Assembly: GCA_963717375.1 (NCBI GenBank)
Contig: OY970329.1
Location: forward strand, 1,116,001-1,180,000
DNA: 64,000 nucleotides
Direction: 5' to 3'
DNA from: VRUE01 sp963717375
Lineage (GTDB): Bacteria > Actinomycetota > Thermoleophilia > Solirubrobacterales > 70-9
Of the stretch, positions 39,690-48,073 are shown piece by piece; the first letter of the stretch is position 1, and each line of letters begins with the position of its first letter. A program made the translations under genes and the position numbers. The notes below the pieces were generated by a model, which was not told the DNA's origin, searched no databases, and worked only from the letters and a program-made list of their open reading frames with translations.

Positions 39690-42475
39690 CGTCCCGCCCT
39701 CCCGCTCTTGCGAGTAGCTCGCTTGGCCTTGGCCTTGCGCTTGGAAGCACCGCAGGGCGCTTCCAGCACCGGGTTCTGATCGGCCTTGGCTCCGTTTTGA
39801 CCAGTGACCTTGGCGACGACGCGGTTGGTGGACTTGCAGAGGTTGGTCGAGTTTTCGAGCAGCCCCTTCTTGCCGCCGCGCATCTCGAGCACGAAGCGTG
39901 AGACCGGAGCGTCGGGGATCGAGTCGAAGGTGGTGCGGATGCCGCCCTTGACGGAGTCGATGCGACCGACGAGGTCGATCTTCACGGGTTGGGAGGCAGG
40001 TCCCTTCAGTGCGACGACCAGGTCGGGCAGCTTGTTGGAGGAGGAGCGCAGGTAGACCGGGCCTTCGAGGGTGCCGTCAAGCAGCGGTGAGACCGCGCTG
40101 GCCTTGCCGTAGATCGAGCCCGCCGGGCAGTTATCGGCGGCGAACTGCACCCGGGTGCAGACGGTGCCGATGTGTCCCTGGGCGAGGAACTCCGAATGCG
40201 GCAAGGTGACCGCGGCGCGGGCGTTGTTTGCCTGGCCGCTCGCGGGCTGGGTCAGCACCGCCTTCAGAGCCGGGAAGCCACCGCGCTTGGTGGCGCCGCT
40301 GAGCGTCAGCCGCAGCTTCGGTTCGAAGTTCAGCGAATCGCAGTTGGCGACCTGGAAGTGGTTGGAGGGAGAGGTGAAGGCTCCTTCGGTGCCGCTCAAA
40401 AGCCCATTGACCTCAAAGGGGTCGCAGTTGGTCGGGTTGAGCGTGAAGTTCGGCTTGTCGAGGCTGAGCAGGACCGAGCGCAAGCGCAAGGGGATGCCGT
40501 CGATGATCTGCGGCAGCGGATCAGAGAGCGCGGTGACCTGGGCGCTTTCGGGGTCGACGTCGACGGCGACGCGGTTGACGACGTTGCCGAGGTCATAGGG
40601 GCCCGAGACCGCTGGGGTCACTACGGCGAAGCTGAGCGGGCCGCCCTTATAGGGGCCGGCGAGGTAGACCCGGCCTGGGGCGTAGAGCGGATGGGTGCCC
40701 GCTCCCGCTGCGGCGGAGGAGACACCTACTTGGCTTGCCGGGGGGCAGCTCGGTGAGGCCTGCTCGGCTACTCCGCTGCGGGCGGGGCTTTCGATGTAGT
40801 CAAGGGTCGCCTGCGGGCAGTAGGGGACTCCCTTGAGCGTGGCGGAGAAGCCCGGTGGGGTCTTGGCGCCGATCCGCAGCAGGTTCTGATCGCCGTCGGG
40901 GCGATTGACCAAGACCGAGAAGGGGCTGTGGGCACCGGCGCCGTTACTGGCGCCGGCCGCTTTGAAGGTCGGGGCGAAGGGACGGGTCGTTCCTGGGCAA
41001 GGTGAGCCTCCCGGTCCTTCGGTGATCGAGAAGAACTGGGTTGAGGTCTGGTTGGGCAGCTCTGCTGCCCAGGGGACGAATTCGGTGTTGACCGCGTAGC
41101 GCCCGCAGCGGGTCGGAGTTGCCAAGAGTCCCCGCTCAGAGCCGAAGAGGTGCATCTTGAACTCGGTCAGCGGGCTCTGCGGGAGGTTTTGGAAGCTCGT
41201 GACCAGCTGGCCGGTCTGTGGATCGGGGTAGACCGAGCCGGGGAGCTTGATGTGGGTGGCGAAGCCATCGGCGGTGATGAAGAGGCGGTAGCGGTTGCCG
41301 GGCAGGGGTTCGCCGAGGTAGATCCCGCCGGGGATCGCTTCTGGCAGGGCTGAGCTCAAAAGCGAGAGCGTCCCCACCTTCGAGGCCTCTGGGCACTGGG
41401 CTTCTTCGGTTGTTCCGAAGCGCGCCTCAGCATCAGAACAAGAGGTCTTGCCGTCGGCGGCGCTGGGGTTGACCGAGAAGCCGGCCGGCAGGGTAACCGT
41501 GGTGGCTTTGATCTCTGAGGCCGAGGGTGCCGAGGGGCTGCTGTTCTGGGGCACCTGCAGGTCGATGTCAAGGCCCGAGGCGGTGTCTGCCGCGGTGGTC
41601 GAGGGCTGGGCTGAGAGTGAGGGGTTGAAGGCGAGGGTGTCGCAACCTGTGGTGGCGGGCCAGGGCGCGGTGGCGGTGCTGATGCCGTGGTCATAGGCGC
41701 CCAGGCGCAGCGAGCTCTGCAGCGGGCCCGCGCAGGTGGTCGGGTTCTGCAGGAAGGGGACTTCGGGGCTGTTGGAGGGGGTTGGGCCGGGGACCGACTG
41801 CCCGCCGGTGGTTGATTTGAACCTCTGGGGATCGTGCACCGGCGAAGCGGGGACTCCCCAGAGCACCTGTTTGAACCCCATGACCGCGAGCGACTGGTGG
41901 ATACCCAGCGCTTCGCCCTCGAGGCCGAAATCGCCCCCGGTCCTGGCGCTGATGATGGTGTAGACGGGGTAGCCGAGGCCCGGGGCCTTGAAGCCCAGCA
42001 GGCCCGCCTGGCCGGGGCGGGTGGCGAGGTTGTAGAGGGGGTTTTCGACGGGGACGCAACATATGTCGTTGAGCACAGCCTGGACGTACACAACGCCGAC
42101 CTGGGAATCCGGAGAGCATCTATTCAGCGAGAAGTCAACGGCGGTGCAGCGCGGCACCGCGTGCGGATCGCCGATCACTCCTGCGGGCAGGCTCAGCCTC
42201 GCTTCTTTGAGTGTGTTACAGCGGCAGGGACCAGGAAGGAACGGATCGATTCGTGAGCTGTTGGTGAAGCCGAAACTGACGTCGGGATGACCCCCGGCCT
42301 GGGTGTCGGAGGGGCTTGCTTCAAAGGAACGGATTTCCACACCCACCGGGGCCACCGGTTCGGCCTGCGCCGAGCCGGTCAAACCCACCGCGGTCAGGGC
42401 GGCGAAGACAAGCACCGCAAGCCCCAGCGACCGCAGGACGCCGCTTCGATTCCGCATCTCCCCTGCAGCCCTCAT
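39686..42475 (-). CDS. Large secreted 'GGHPD'-type protein (B)
   Basis: 929 residues from ATG at 42475, with AGGAG six bases upstream and an ATGA overlap with the previous stop. A signal peptide leads to AGGHPDVSFGF. The same C-P-x-x-S-x-V-G repeats and the RYRLFITADGFATHIKL block as protein D are present. The C-terminal part holds TRKSGRAGR-type basic residues. The family lacks any catalytic motif I can see. It forms the second of two propeller + GGHPD pairs in tandem. Confidence 0.8.
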   Translation of the reverse strand: MRAAGEMRNRSGVLRSLGLAVLVFAALTAVGLTGSAQAEPVAPVGVEIRSFEASPSDTQAGGHPDVSFGFTNSSRIDPFLPGPCRCNTLKEARLSLPAGVIGDPHAVPRCTAVDFSLNRCSPDSQVGVVYVQAVLNDICCVPVENPLYNLATRPGQAGLLGFKAPGLGYPVYTIISARTGGDFGLEGEALGIHQSLAVMGFKQVLWGVPASPVHDPQRFKSTTGGQSVPGPTPSNSPEVPFLQNPTTCAGPLQSSLRLGAYDHGISTATAPWPATTGCDTLAFNPSLSAQPSTTAADTASGLDIDLQVPQNSSPSAPSASEIKATTVTLPAGFSVNPSAADGKTSCSDAEARFGTTEEAQCPEASKVGTLSLLSSALPEAIPGGIYLGEPLPGNRYRLFITADGFATHIKLPGSVYPDPQTGQLVTSFQNLPQSPLTEFKMHLFGSERGLLATPTRCGRYAVNTEFVPWAAELPNQTSTQFFSITEGPGGSPCPGTTRPFAPTFKAAGASNGAGAHSPFSVLVNRPDGDQNLLRIGAKTPPGFSATLKGVPYCPQATLDYIESPARSGVAEQASPSCPPASQVGVSSAAAGAGTHPLYAPGRVYLAGPYKGGPLSFAVVTPAVSGPYDLGNVVNRVAVDVDPESAQVTALSDPLPQIIDGIPLRLRSVLLSLDKPNFTLNPTNCDPFEVNGLLSGTEGAFTSPSNHFQVANCDSLNFEPKLRLTLSGATKRGGFPALKAVLTQPASGQANNARAAVTLPHSEFLAQGHIGTVCTRVQFAADNCPAGSIYGKASAVSPLLDGTLEGPVYLRSSSNKLPDLVVALKGPASQPVKIDLVGRIDSVKGGIRTTFDSIPDAPVSRFVLEMRGGKKGLLENSTNLCKSTNRVVAKVTGQNGAKADQNPVLEAPCGASKRKAKAKRATRKSGRAGR

Positions 42476-45400
42476 CGCCCGCTCCTGTTCTTCGCGGCAC
42501 GCTTTTGCTTCTTGTGCTTGGCGCGCTTTTTCTTTTGGTGCTTCGCGTGCTTCTTTTGGTGCTTGTGTGCCTTGGCGCGCGCCGGAGCGCCCTGACTGGC
42601 GCTGGTGCGGTCGGCCAGCGGGGCCGGCGGGGTGCTGCCCGCGCCGTGGCACTCGTCTGCTGCCTGGCAGTTGGGCGGTGGCACTTCTGCCGGGAAGCCG
42701 CCATTGGTGCGGGCGTCGTAGATCTTGATTTCCTGGCCGTTGTGGTCCTGGGTGACCAGGTGGTCGTAGCTGGCGAAGTAGAGATCCACGCCGTTGGCGC
42801 TCATTCCGACAAGGCCGGAGGTCGTCGCGCCCTCGTCGAAGCCACCTTGGTAATTGTGGGCAGGGGCCAAGCCGCTGGAGATCAGGTACGGCCTGCCTTC
42901 GGTGTACTCGTAGGTGTCATCGATTTCGTCGGTGTCCCGCGGCACGAGCGCATCGCTGGTCGAGAATCCCATCCGGCCGTCTTCGAGCAGGAAGAGGCCG
43001 TTCTGGCTGCCGTAGGTGTCAGAAACCGGCGGCTGACCGCTCGGCAGACATGAGACGCAGATGATCCGGCCGGTTTCCGCTGAGTACCGGTACATCTCGG
43101 CTTTGCCGGCGTTGTCGTAGGAGGTCACTTTGCTGGGCGTGATGAAACCGGTGTATTGGCCGTCGGGGGTGACCTGAATACGCGCTACCGGTCCTTCGCT
43201 GCAATAGACTTCGGCGAACGAACCGCTGCAGAGGGTGGTGAAATTCATCTTCGTCACGAACAGCACCTCGCCGTGGCGATAGACGTAGAGGTTGACCTGA
43301 CCGAATTCGCCCTTGGCGCCGTCGAGCTGCTCCGGCGACTCGAAGTAGATGTCGCCACTCTTCGAGGCGATTGGGCTATCGGTGACTCCGTTGCCGCCTT
43401 GGCCGTTTCTGACCGCCGAATAAGACTTGGTCGAGATCACCACGATCCCGCAGCCCCCGGTCCACGAGACCGAACAGCTGTCACTGTCGCCGGAGCCGCC
43501 CGACCCGATCGAGATCCGGGTCAGCTCTTTGGGGTCGCTCGCCCGCCACATGAAGAGGTCCCGGCTGGCGTCATGGTCGTCGGCCGTCAGTTGCGCGGTG
43601 GAGGAGAGATAGACTGTCTTGCCGTCGGCTGTCGCGCCCTCGAAGCGAACTTTGTGCCCGGGCGCTATGTCGTAGGTATGGCCGACGGAGTTCACCCAGA
43701 CGAAGATCGGTGTCTCGCCACCGACAGATGTATCGGCGGTTTCAGACATCACGATGTAATTGCCGTCAGCCGAGACATTGAGCGGAATGCCGATAAAGTT
43801 GGTTTTTTCGTCTTCCTTGACCGAGATATGCGTCACGTCTCCGGTCACCGTGTTGTTGTCGTAGATGGGGGCTGCGCAGCATGGAACGTTGAAATTCGGT
43901 CCCCTGTCTTTGCGAACGATCGTCACCGATTCCCCGCCATCCGCGAACACGGTGTCGGAGGAGAAGACGAAGTGGGTCAGATCGGCTGAAGCGGTCGGCG
44001 TACCGATGAATTCCTCCCCATGTTCGACTTCAGAGAGGTTCGTCGGCCAGCGCGCCAGCTGAGTGTTAGTTGAGGAGTCCCAGACGTAGGGGGCGTTCGA
44101 CGGCGGGGGTGAATGCTCTTTTTCCGAGAAAAATCCCGGCGGTTCGTCGTTGTAGTTGAGAATGCGATCCAGGTTCGGGCTGGACAGGACCCCCTTTTGC
44201 GCTTCCTGCGGACCGCGTGCCGTGACGGGTAGTCTGAGGCTTTCCGGCGGCCCGGCCATTTCCAGGCTTTCGTTGGCCGCCAAGCCGATGTATTTCGTGT
44301 ACCAGCCGGTGTTGGTGCGGGTGGAGACGTAGAGGTCACCGGCGGTGTTGATCGGATCGCCGCTCCCCGGAATTTGGCCGAAATCGCCGCTGAAGGCGAT
44401 ACGAGCGGGAGTGGTCGCGAATGGAGCGCTGGGCGCCACGGACGGGAAGAGGGTCGTACCTCCCGTGTTGCCCGGCGAGGCCAACTCGTAGGCACGACAC
44501 TCGGGCAGGTTGTTGGAGCCGGTTTCCTGGCGCAGGTGCGAGTTGGGGCAGGCCGGTGGGTAGAAACCGAAGGTCTGATCGGGGGACTGGGCGCTGCCGT
44601 AGGGGCTCTGCGCAACGACGCGGAAGTGGTAAGTGATGCCGGAAGTGAGGCCGTCGGCGAGCGCGCTGACGTTGACGTCGGTCGTGCCGGAGCCGATGTC
44701 TTCATCAGGGACCGGAACCGAGGTGCCGTAGGCCGTGGTCGGCCCGTATTCGAAGTGGTAGCTCGTTTCGCCCCCCTGGGGATTGATCGCCGCCGTCAGT
44801 TCGGCCGAGGTCGCCTTCACGTTCCTGGTCGAGAGGTTGCTGATCGCCGGGCCGTCGGCTGCCGTCAGCACTTCGTCGGACCCGAATGATTTGCCGGCCG
44901 CGTTGGTGGCGACGATCCGGAAGTGGTAGGTGCCGCCGGGCTGCAGGCCGGAGATCGCCACCGGCGTGACTTTGACGTTCCCGGTGGTGGCCGGGACTTC
45001 GCTGCCGGGCAGCGCCGGGGCTACTTGACCGTATTCGGCTGTCGGCCCGTATTCGAAGTAGTAGTGAACGTCGTATTTGTCGGCGTCGAAAGAGCCGTGG
45101 AGGTCGGCGCCTTCGTTGGTGATTCCCGTGGCGGCTTCGGTCACGAGGTTGGTCACCGCGGGTGCGGTGGTGAAGGTCCTGTCTTCGGCGAAGCTGGTGC
45201 CGAAGGAGTTACTGGCGACTACGCGGTAGTGATATTCAGTCCCACCCTGCAGGCCGCTGATCGCGATCGGGGCGAGGGTCTGTGGCCCAGAGCCCGTGCC
45301 GGCGTCATCGCCGGGCGGCGTCGGCGCCGTCTGGCCGTAGCTCGTAGTCGTCCCGTACTGGAAGTAGTAGTGAGTGTCCTCTCCCTCTCCTTCGTAGGAG

Positions 45401-46785
45401 CCACCCAGTTCGACGCTGTCCTTGGTCACTTCGGTGGCTTCGCCGGTAGCCAGGCCCAGAACGGCTGGAGGATTATCGAAGGCCTGATCCCCTCCGGTCG
45501 CGGTGCCGTTCGCGTTTTCCACGAAGAGTCGGTAGTGGTAGTGGGACTCCGGCGACTGCAGCCCACTGAGCGTGGCGCTGACCGCTGTCGCGCTCGTGAT
45601 CGGGCTGCCACTCGAAGCGGCGGGCGTGCAGGGCACAGACCCCTCGGAATAGCCAAGGTCGCGTCCGAATCTGAATTCGCAGCGGGTGATCCCTCCCGCC
45701 CCGTCGGGATCCACTTCTCCGGAGACGTCCGCGGTGTTATGCGTGACGTTCGGAGGCCCGGTGGTCGCCAGCGGCAGGTCGACCTCGTCGGGCCCAAAGA
45801 CGAAAACACCACCGTCGCCGCCGTTTTGTTCCGAGACGTAGACCTCGCCGGACTGGCCGGTCGCTACGCCCAAGGACTGGAGGGGAGCGGAGGGGAAGGG
45901 GCTGCCCACCTGTGCCCCCGCCGCCGTGCGCTGGACGATGCGGTCGCCCTTGTCGATGTAGAGGTCGTCGTTCGCCGGGTCGACCGCAAGGGCCTTCGCG
46001 CCGTCAGGCTCGACGACCGTTCCCGCCGGCGGCGTCGTTTCGAACTGAGAGGCGTCGAACTTGGTGACTCCGGGACCTTGGAAGACGCCGAGATAGGCCG
46101 CCCCGGTCGAGTCGACAGCCAGCGGGCCGCAACTCACGGATGCGGGCTGATCCAGGCGCCCGGTGAGCACGGCATCGGCCGGATCACCGGTCGGCGCGGC
46201 GAAGCGGCGAACCAACTCGTTGCCGTAGAAGCTGTTGGTGTAGACGGCGCCGGTCGACTGGTTGACGGCGACACCGCAGGCGACGAGATGTGACGAGTCC
46301 CGGTCGAATGCTCCTTTGAAGGCGCCGGTCGAATCGAATACGTAGACGGCGGATCCGTACTCCCCCGACCCAAGGGAGTTGGCGACATAGATGTAGCCAT
46401 TGTTCGGACCGCCAGAGCGGTCGACGGCGACGCTCGGGAGATAGGTGGATTCGAAGCTAAATGGAGCTCCGGGCGCTCCCGTCAGCTTGTTGCCGCTGAT
46501 GTAGTCGCCGGACGCCGTGAACGGCACAGGATCGCCGGCGGAGTCGAACTTGGCCACGCCGGGTGTGGACCCCGGCCCGCCGAGCTCGAGCACGTAGACG
46601 TTTCCGGCGTCATCGGAGGCCAAGCCTTGCGGGCTGCTTCCCGGCCCGGTCGGAAGCGTCCTCAGTAGCGGCCTGCTCGTGGCCGCCGAAGCGGGAGCGC
46701 TGGCAAAGGTCAGCAGAGCGAGGGCGAGGAGCATCATGGAACCCAACGCGATGCCCAACTTGGACGATGCCGACACGTCTCTCAC
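42472..46785 (-). CDS. Giant secreted propeller protein with four Fn3-like repeats (A)
   Basis: 1437 residues from GTG with AAGGAG upstream. After a signal peptide (about 1-35) comes a propeller-like region (about 40-330). Four Fn3-like repeats of about 95 residues follow (roughly 340-745), each with the YHFEYGPTTAYG type signature. The conserved CPNSHLRQETG ... LPECRAYE motif and a second propeller-like region (about 790-1380) come next. The C-terminus is very basic. Repeats 2-4 are closer to each other than to repeat 1. First gene of the cluster, with its own promoter upstream. A surface adhesin or matrix protein is plausible but unproven. Confidence 0.8.
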   Translation of the reverse strand: MRDVSASSKLGIALGSMMLLALALLTFASAPASAATSRPLLRTLPTGPGSSPQGLASDDAGNVYVLELGGPGSTPGVAKFDSAGDPVPFTASGDYISGNKLTGAPGAPFSFESTYLPSVAVDRSGGPNNGYIYVANSLGSGEYGSAVYVFDSTGAFKGAFDRDSSHLVACGVAVNQSTGAVYTNSFYGNELVRRFAAPTGDPADAVLTGRLDQPASVSCGPLAVDSTGAAYLGVFQGPGVTKFDASQFETTPPAGTVVEPDGAKALAVDPANDDLYIDKGDRIVQRTAAGAQVGSPFPSAPLQSLGVATGQSGEVYVSEQNGGDGGVFVFGPDEVDLPLATTGPPNVTHNTADVSGEVDPDGAGGITRCEFRFGRDLGYSEGSVPCTPAASSGSPITSATAVSATLSGLQSPESHYHYRLFVENANGTATGGDQAFDNPPAVLGLATGEATEVTKDSVELGGSYEGEGEDTHYYFQYGTTTSYGQTAPTPPGDDAGTGSGPQTLAPIAISGLQGGTEYHYRVVASNSFGTSFAEDRTFTTAPAVTNLVTEAATGITNEGADLHGSFDADKYDVHYYFEYGPTAEYGQVAPALPGSEVPATTGNVKVTPVAISGLQPGGTYHFRIVATNAAGKSFGSDEVLTAADGPAISNLSTRNVKATSAELTAAINPQGGETSYHFEYGPTTAYGTSVPVPDEDIGSGTTDVNVSALADGLTSGITYHFRVVAQSPYGSAQSPDQTFGFYPPACPNSHLRQETGSNNLPECRAYELASPGNTGGTTLFPSVAPSAPFATTPARIAFSGDFGQIPGSGDPINTAGDLYVSTRTNTGWYTKYIGLAANESLEMAGPPESLRLPVTARGPQEAQKGVLSSPNLDRILNYNDEPPGFFSEKEHSPPPSNAPYVWDSSTNTQLARWPTNLSEVEHGEEFIGTPTASADLTHFVFSSDTVFADGGESVTIVRKDRGPNFNVPCCAAPIYDNNTVTGDVTHISVKEDEKTNFIGIPLNVSADGNYIVMSETADTSVGGETPIFVWVNSVGHTYDIAPGHKVRFEGATADGKTVYLSSTAQLTADDHDASRDLFMWRASDPKELTRISIGSGGSGDSDSCSVSWTGGCGIVVISTKSYSAVRNGQGGNGVTDSPIASKSGDIYFESPEQLDGAKGEFGQVNLYVYRHGEVLFVTKMNFTTLCSGSFAEVYCSEGPVARIQVTPDGQYTGFITPSKVTSYDNAGKAEMYRYSAETGRIICVSCLPSGQPPVSDTYGSQNGLFLLEDGRMGFSTSDALVPRDTDEIDDTYEYTEGRPYLISSGLAPAHNYQGGFDEGATTSGLVGMSANGVDLYFASYDHLVTQDHNGQEIKIYDARTNGGFPAEVPPPNCQAADECHGAGSTPPAPLADRTSASQGAPARAKAHKHQKKHAKHQKKKRAKHKKQKRAAKNRSGR

Positions 46786-46933
46786 GTGGCTTCTCTCCTT
46801 GTGTCCCCGAGCCCCCTGCCGCTTCCCTGTAGCGGCGCTTCAAGAGGCTCTGTTGTCCCTGTGAACTGCTTCCCTGCGATCGAGGTCTGCCGTGAATCCA
46901 TGGTGGATAACGGTGTTTCTCGATGCAGCCGAG

Positions 46934-46962
46934 ATTAAGACACATGCGTGTCTGAAAGTCAA
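46934..46962 (-). promoter_or_regulatory. Promoter of secreted-protein cluster with palindromic spacer
   Basis: On the minus strand TTGACT (46957-46962) and CTTAAT (46934-46939) are 17 bases apart. The spacer holds AGACAC-N4-GTGTCT (plus-strand 46938-46953), which would let a regulator block polymerase. The inferred start gives a 5' leader of about 140 bases before the GTG of protein A. The other parts of the 46786-47166 gap show no gene. Confidence 0.75.
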
Positions 46963-47166
46963 GAAGTCCGAGTTCCCCCTGCAAACCAAGGGTTTTAGGG
47001 GTAGATAATCGCGTTTATCGGCGAGACGCCGCGGAGCATCCACGGCACACCGCACGCAGGCGAAGCCGAGCGCCGCGCCTGGCGCCGACTGGACAACGCG
47101 ACATAGAGAGAGGGGCGCGGCCGAAGCCGGAGGGTCGGCCAGGCCCTAGAGGGCCCGAAACCTAGA

Positions 47167-47239
<73 letters not shown>

Positions 47240-47335
47240 GAAGCGATACGTCGGCTCGATCTTAAAGCTTGAGAGCCGAACGCACAGCGGCACTCGAGGC
47301 GGCGGTCCGCCCCGAGTGCGCTGGATATCTCAGGC

Positions 47336-47824
47336 TTAGCTGAACTTCGAGGGTTCGACGCGGCAGTACTTGAATTCGAAGGCGAGGACCTGGTTGTTGG
47401 CCAGGTTGGCGGTGTGGGAGAGGCGGATCTGCATCGCCGTGGCGCCGTTCTTGTCGCCGGCCTTGAGCTTCTTGGCAATCTGCGTAAAGAAGCCTTCCTC
47501 TTCTTCGATGTACTTCAGCCACTTGGCGAGCTTGGCCTGGTCCGCGGTCGGCTGAGGAACGGCCTTGAGCTTGGGGATCGCCTTGTGAAGAGCTTCGGCC
47601 GCCTTCGTGAACTGACTCCCCGCAAGCGTCAGCTTGCCCGACTTAACGTTGGCGCGGACGTTCTTGAGAATCCGTTCATTGGCCTGCACGTTGGTCTTGC
47701 AGATCGGTTCGACGGCTTCCTTGTAGCTTTCGCGCGTTACTTCGGTCGCCTGCGCAAACGGCGCCGCCAGCAGCGCAAAGGCCAGTACGAACGCGCCTAG
47801 CGCGCAAAAGCTCTTCTTCCCCAC
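47336..47824 (-). CDS. Small exported helical protein
   Basis: 162 residues from GTG at 47824, chosen because AGGGAGG lies six bases upstream; longer readings would run toward the tRNA-Ser gene. A signal peptide (residues 1-27, ending AQATE) is followed by a helical domain with two Cys (EPICKTNVQANERIL and KYCRVEPSKF) that may form a disulfide. No motif recognised. It stands alone between two tRNA genes on the same strand. Confidence 0.75.
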   Translation of the reverse strand: MGKKSFCALGAFVLAFALLAAPFAQATEVTRESYKEAVEPICKTNVQANERILKNVRANVKSGKLTLAGSQFTKAAEALHKAIPKLKAVPQPTADQAKLAKWLKYIEEEEGFFTQIAKKLKAGDKNGATAMQIRLSHTANLANNQVLAFEFKYCRVEPSKFS

Positions 47825-47908
47825 CAGATACCTCCCTTTCGTTCCCATAGTCCCAAGCATCTCATGCCCCCAAACACACGCGGGTGCCTGAAGGCTCGGC
47901 CAGCTTAA

Positions 47909-47995
47909 CGGAGGGGGTGGGATTCGAACCCACGAGCGCCTTGCGACGCCAACAGTTTTCGAGACTGCCCCGTTCAACCGCTCCGGCACCCCTCC
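47909..47995 (-). tRNA. tRNA-Ser(CGA)
   Basis: Acceptor GGAGGGG paired with CCCCTCC, discriminator G, anticodon loop CTCGAAA (CGA), and an extended variable arm (TGGCGTCGCAAGGCGCTC type), as expected for a class II tRNA. The T-arm GTGGG-TTCGAAT-CCCAC is regular. Confidence 0.94.
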
Positions 47996-48073
47996 GGGAC
48001 TCAGTCAGCGCCTGATTTTACGGCTGGACGCAGCGGGCGCGGCGCGGGCATCCTGCCGTGGCTCAAGGAGGCC

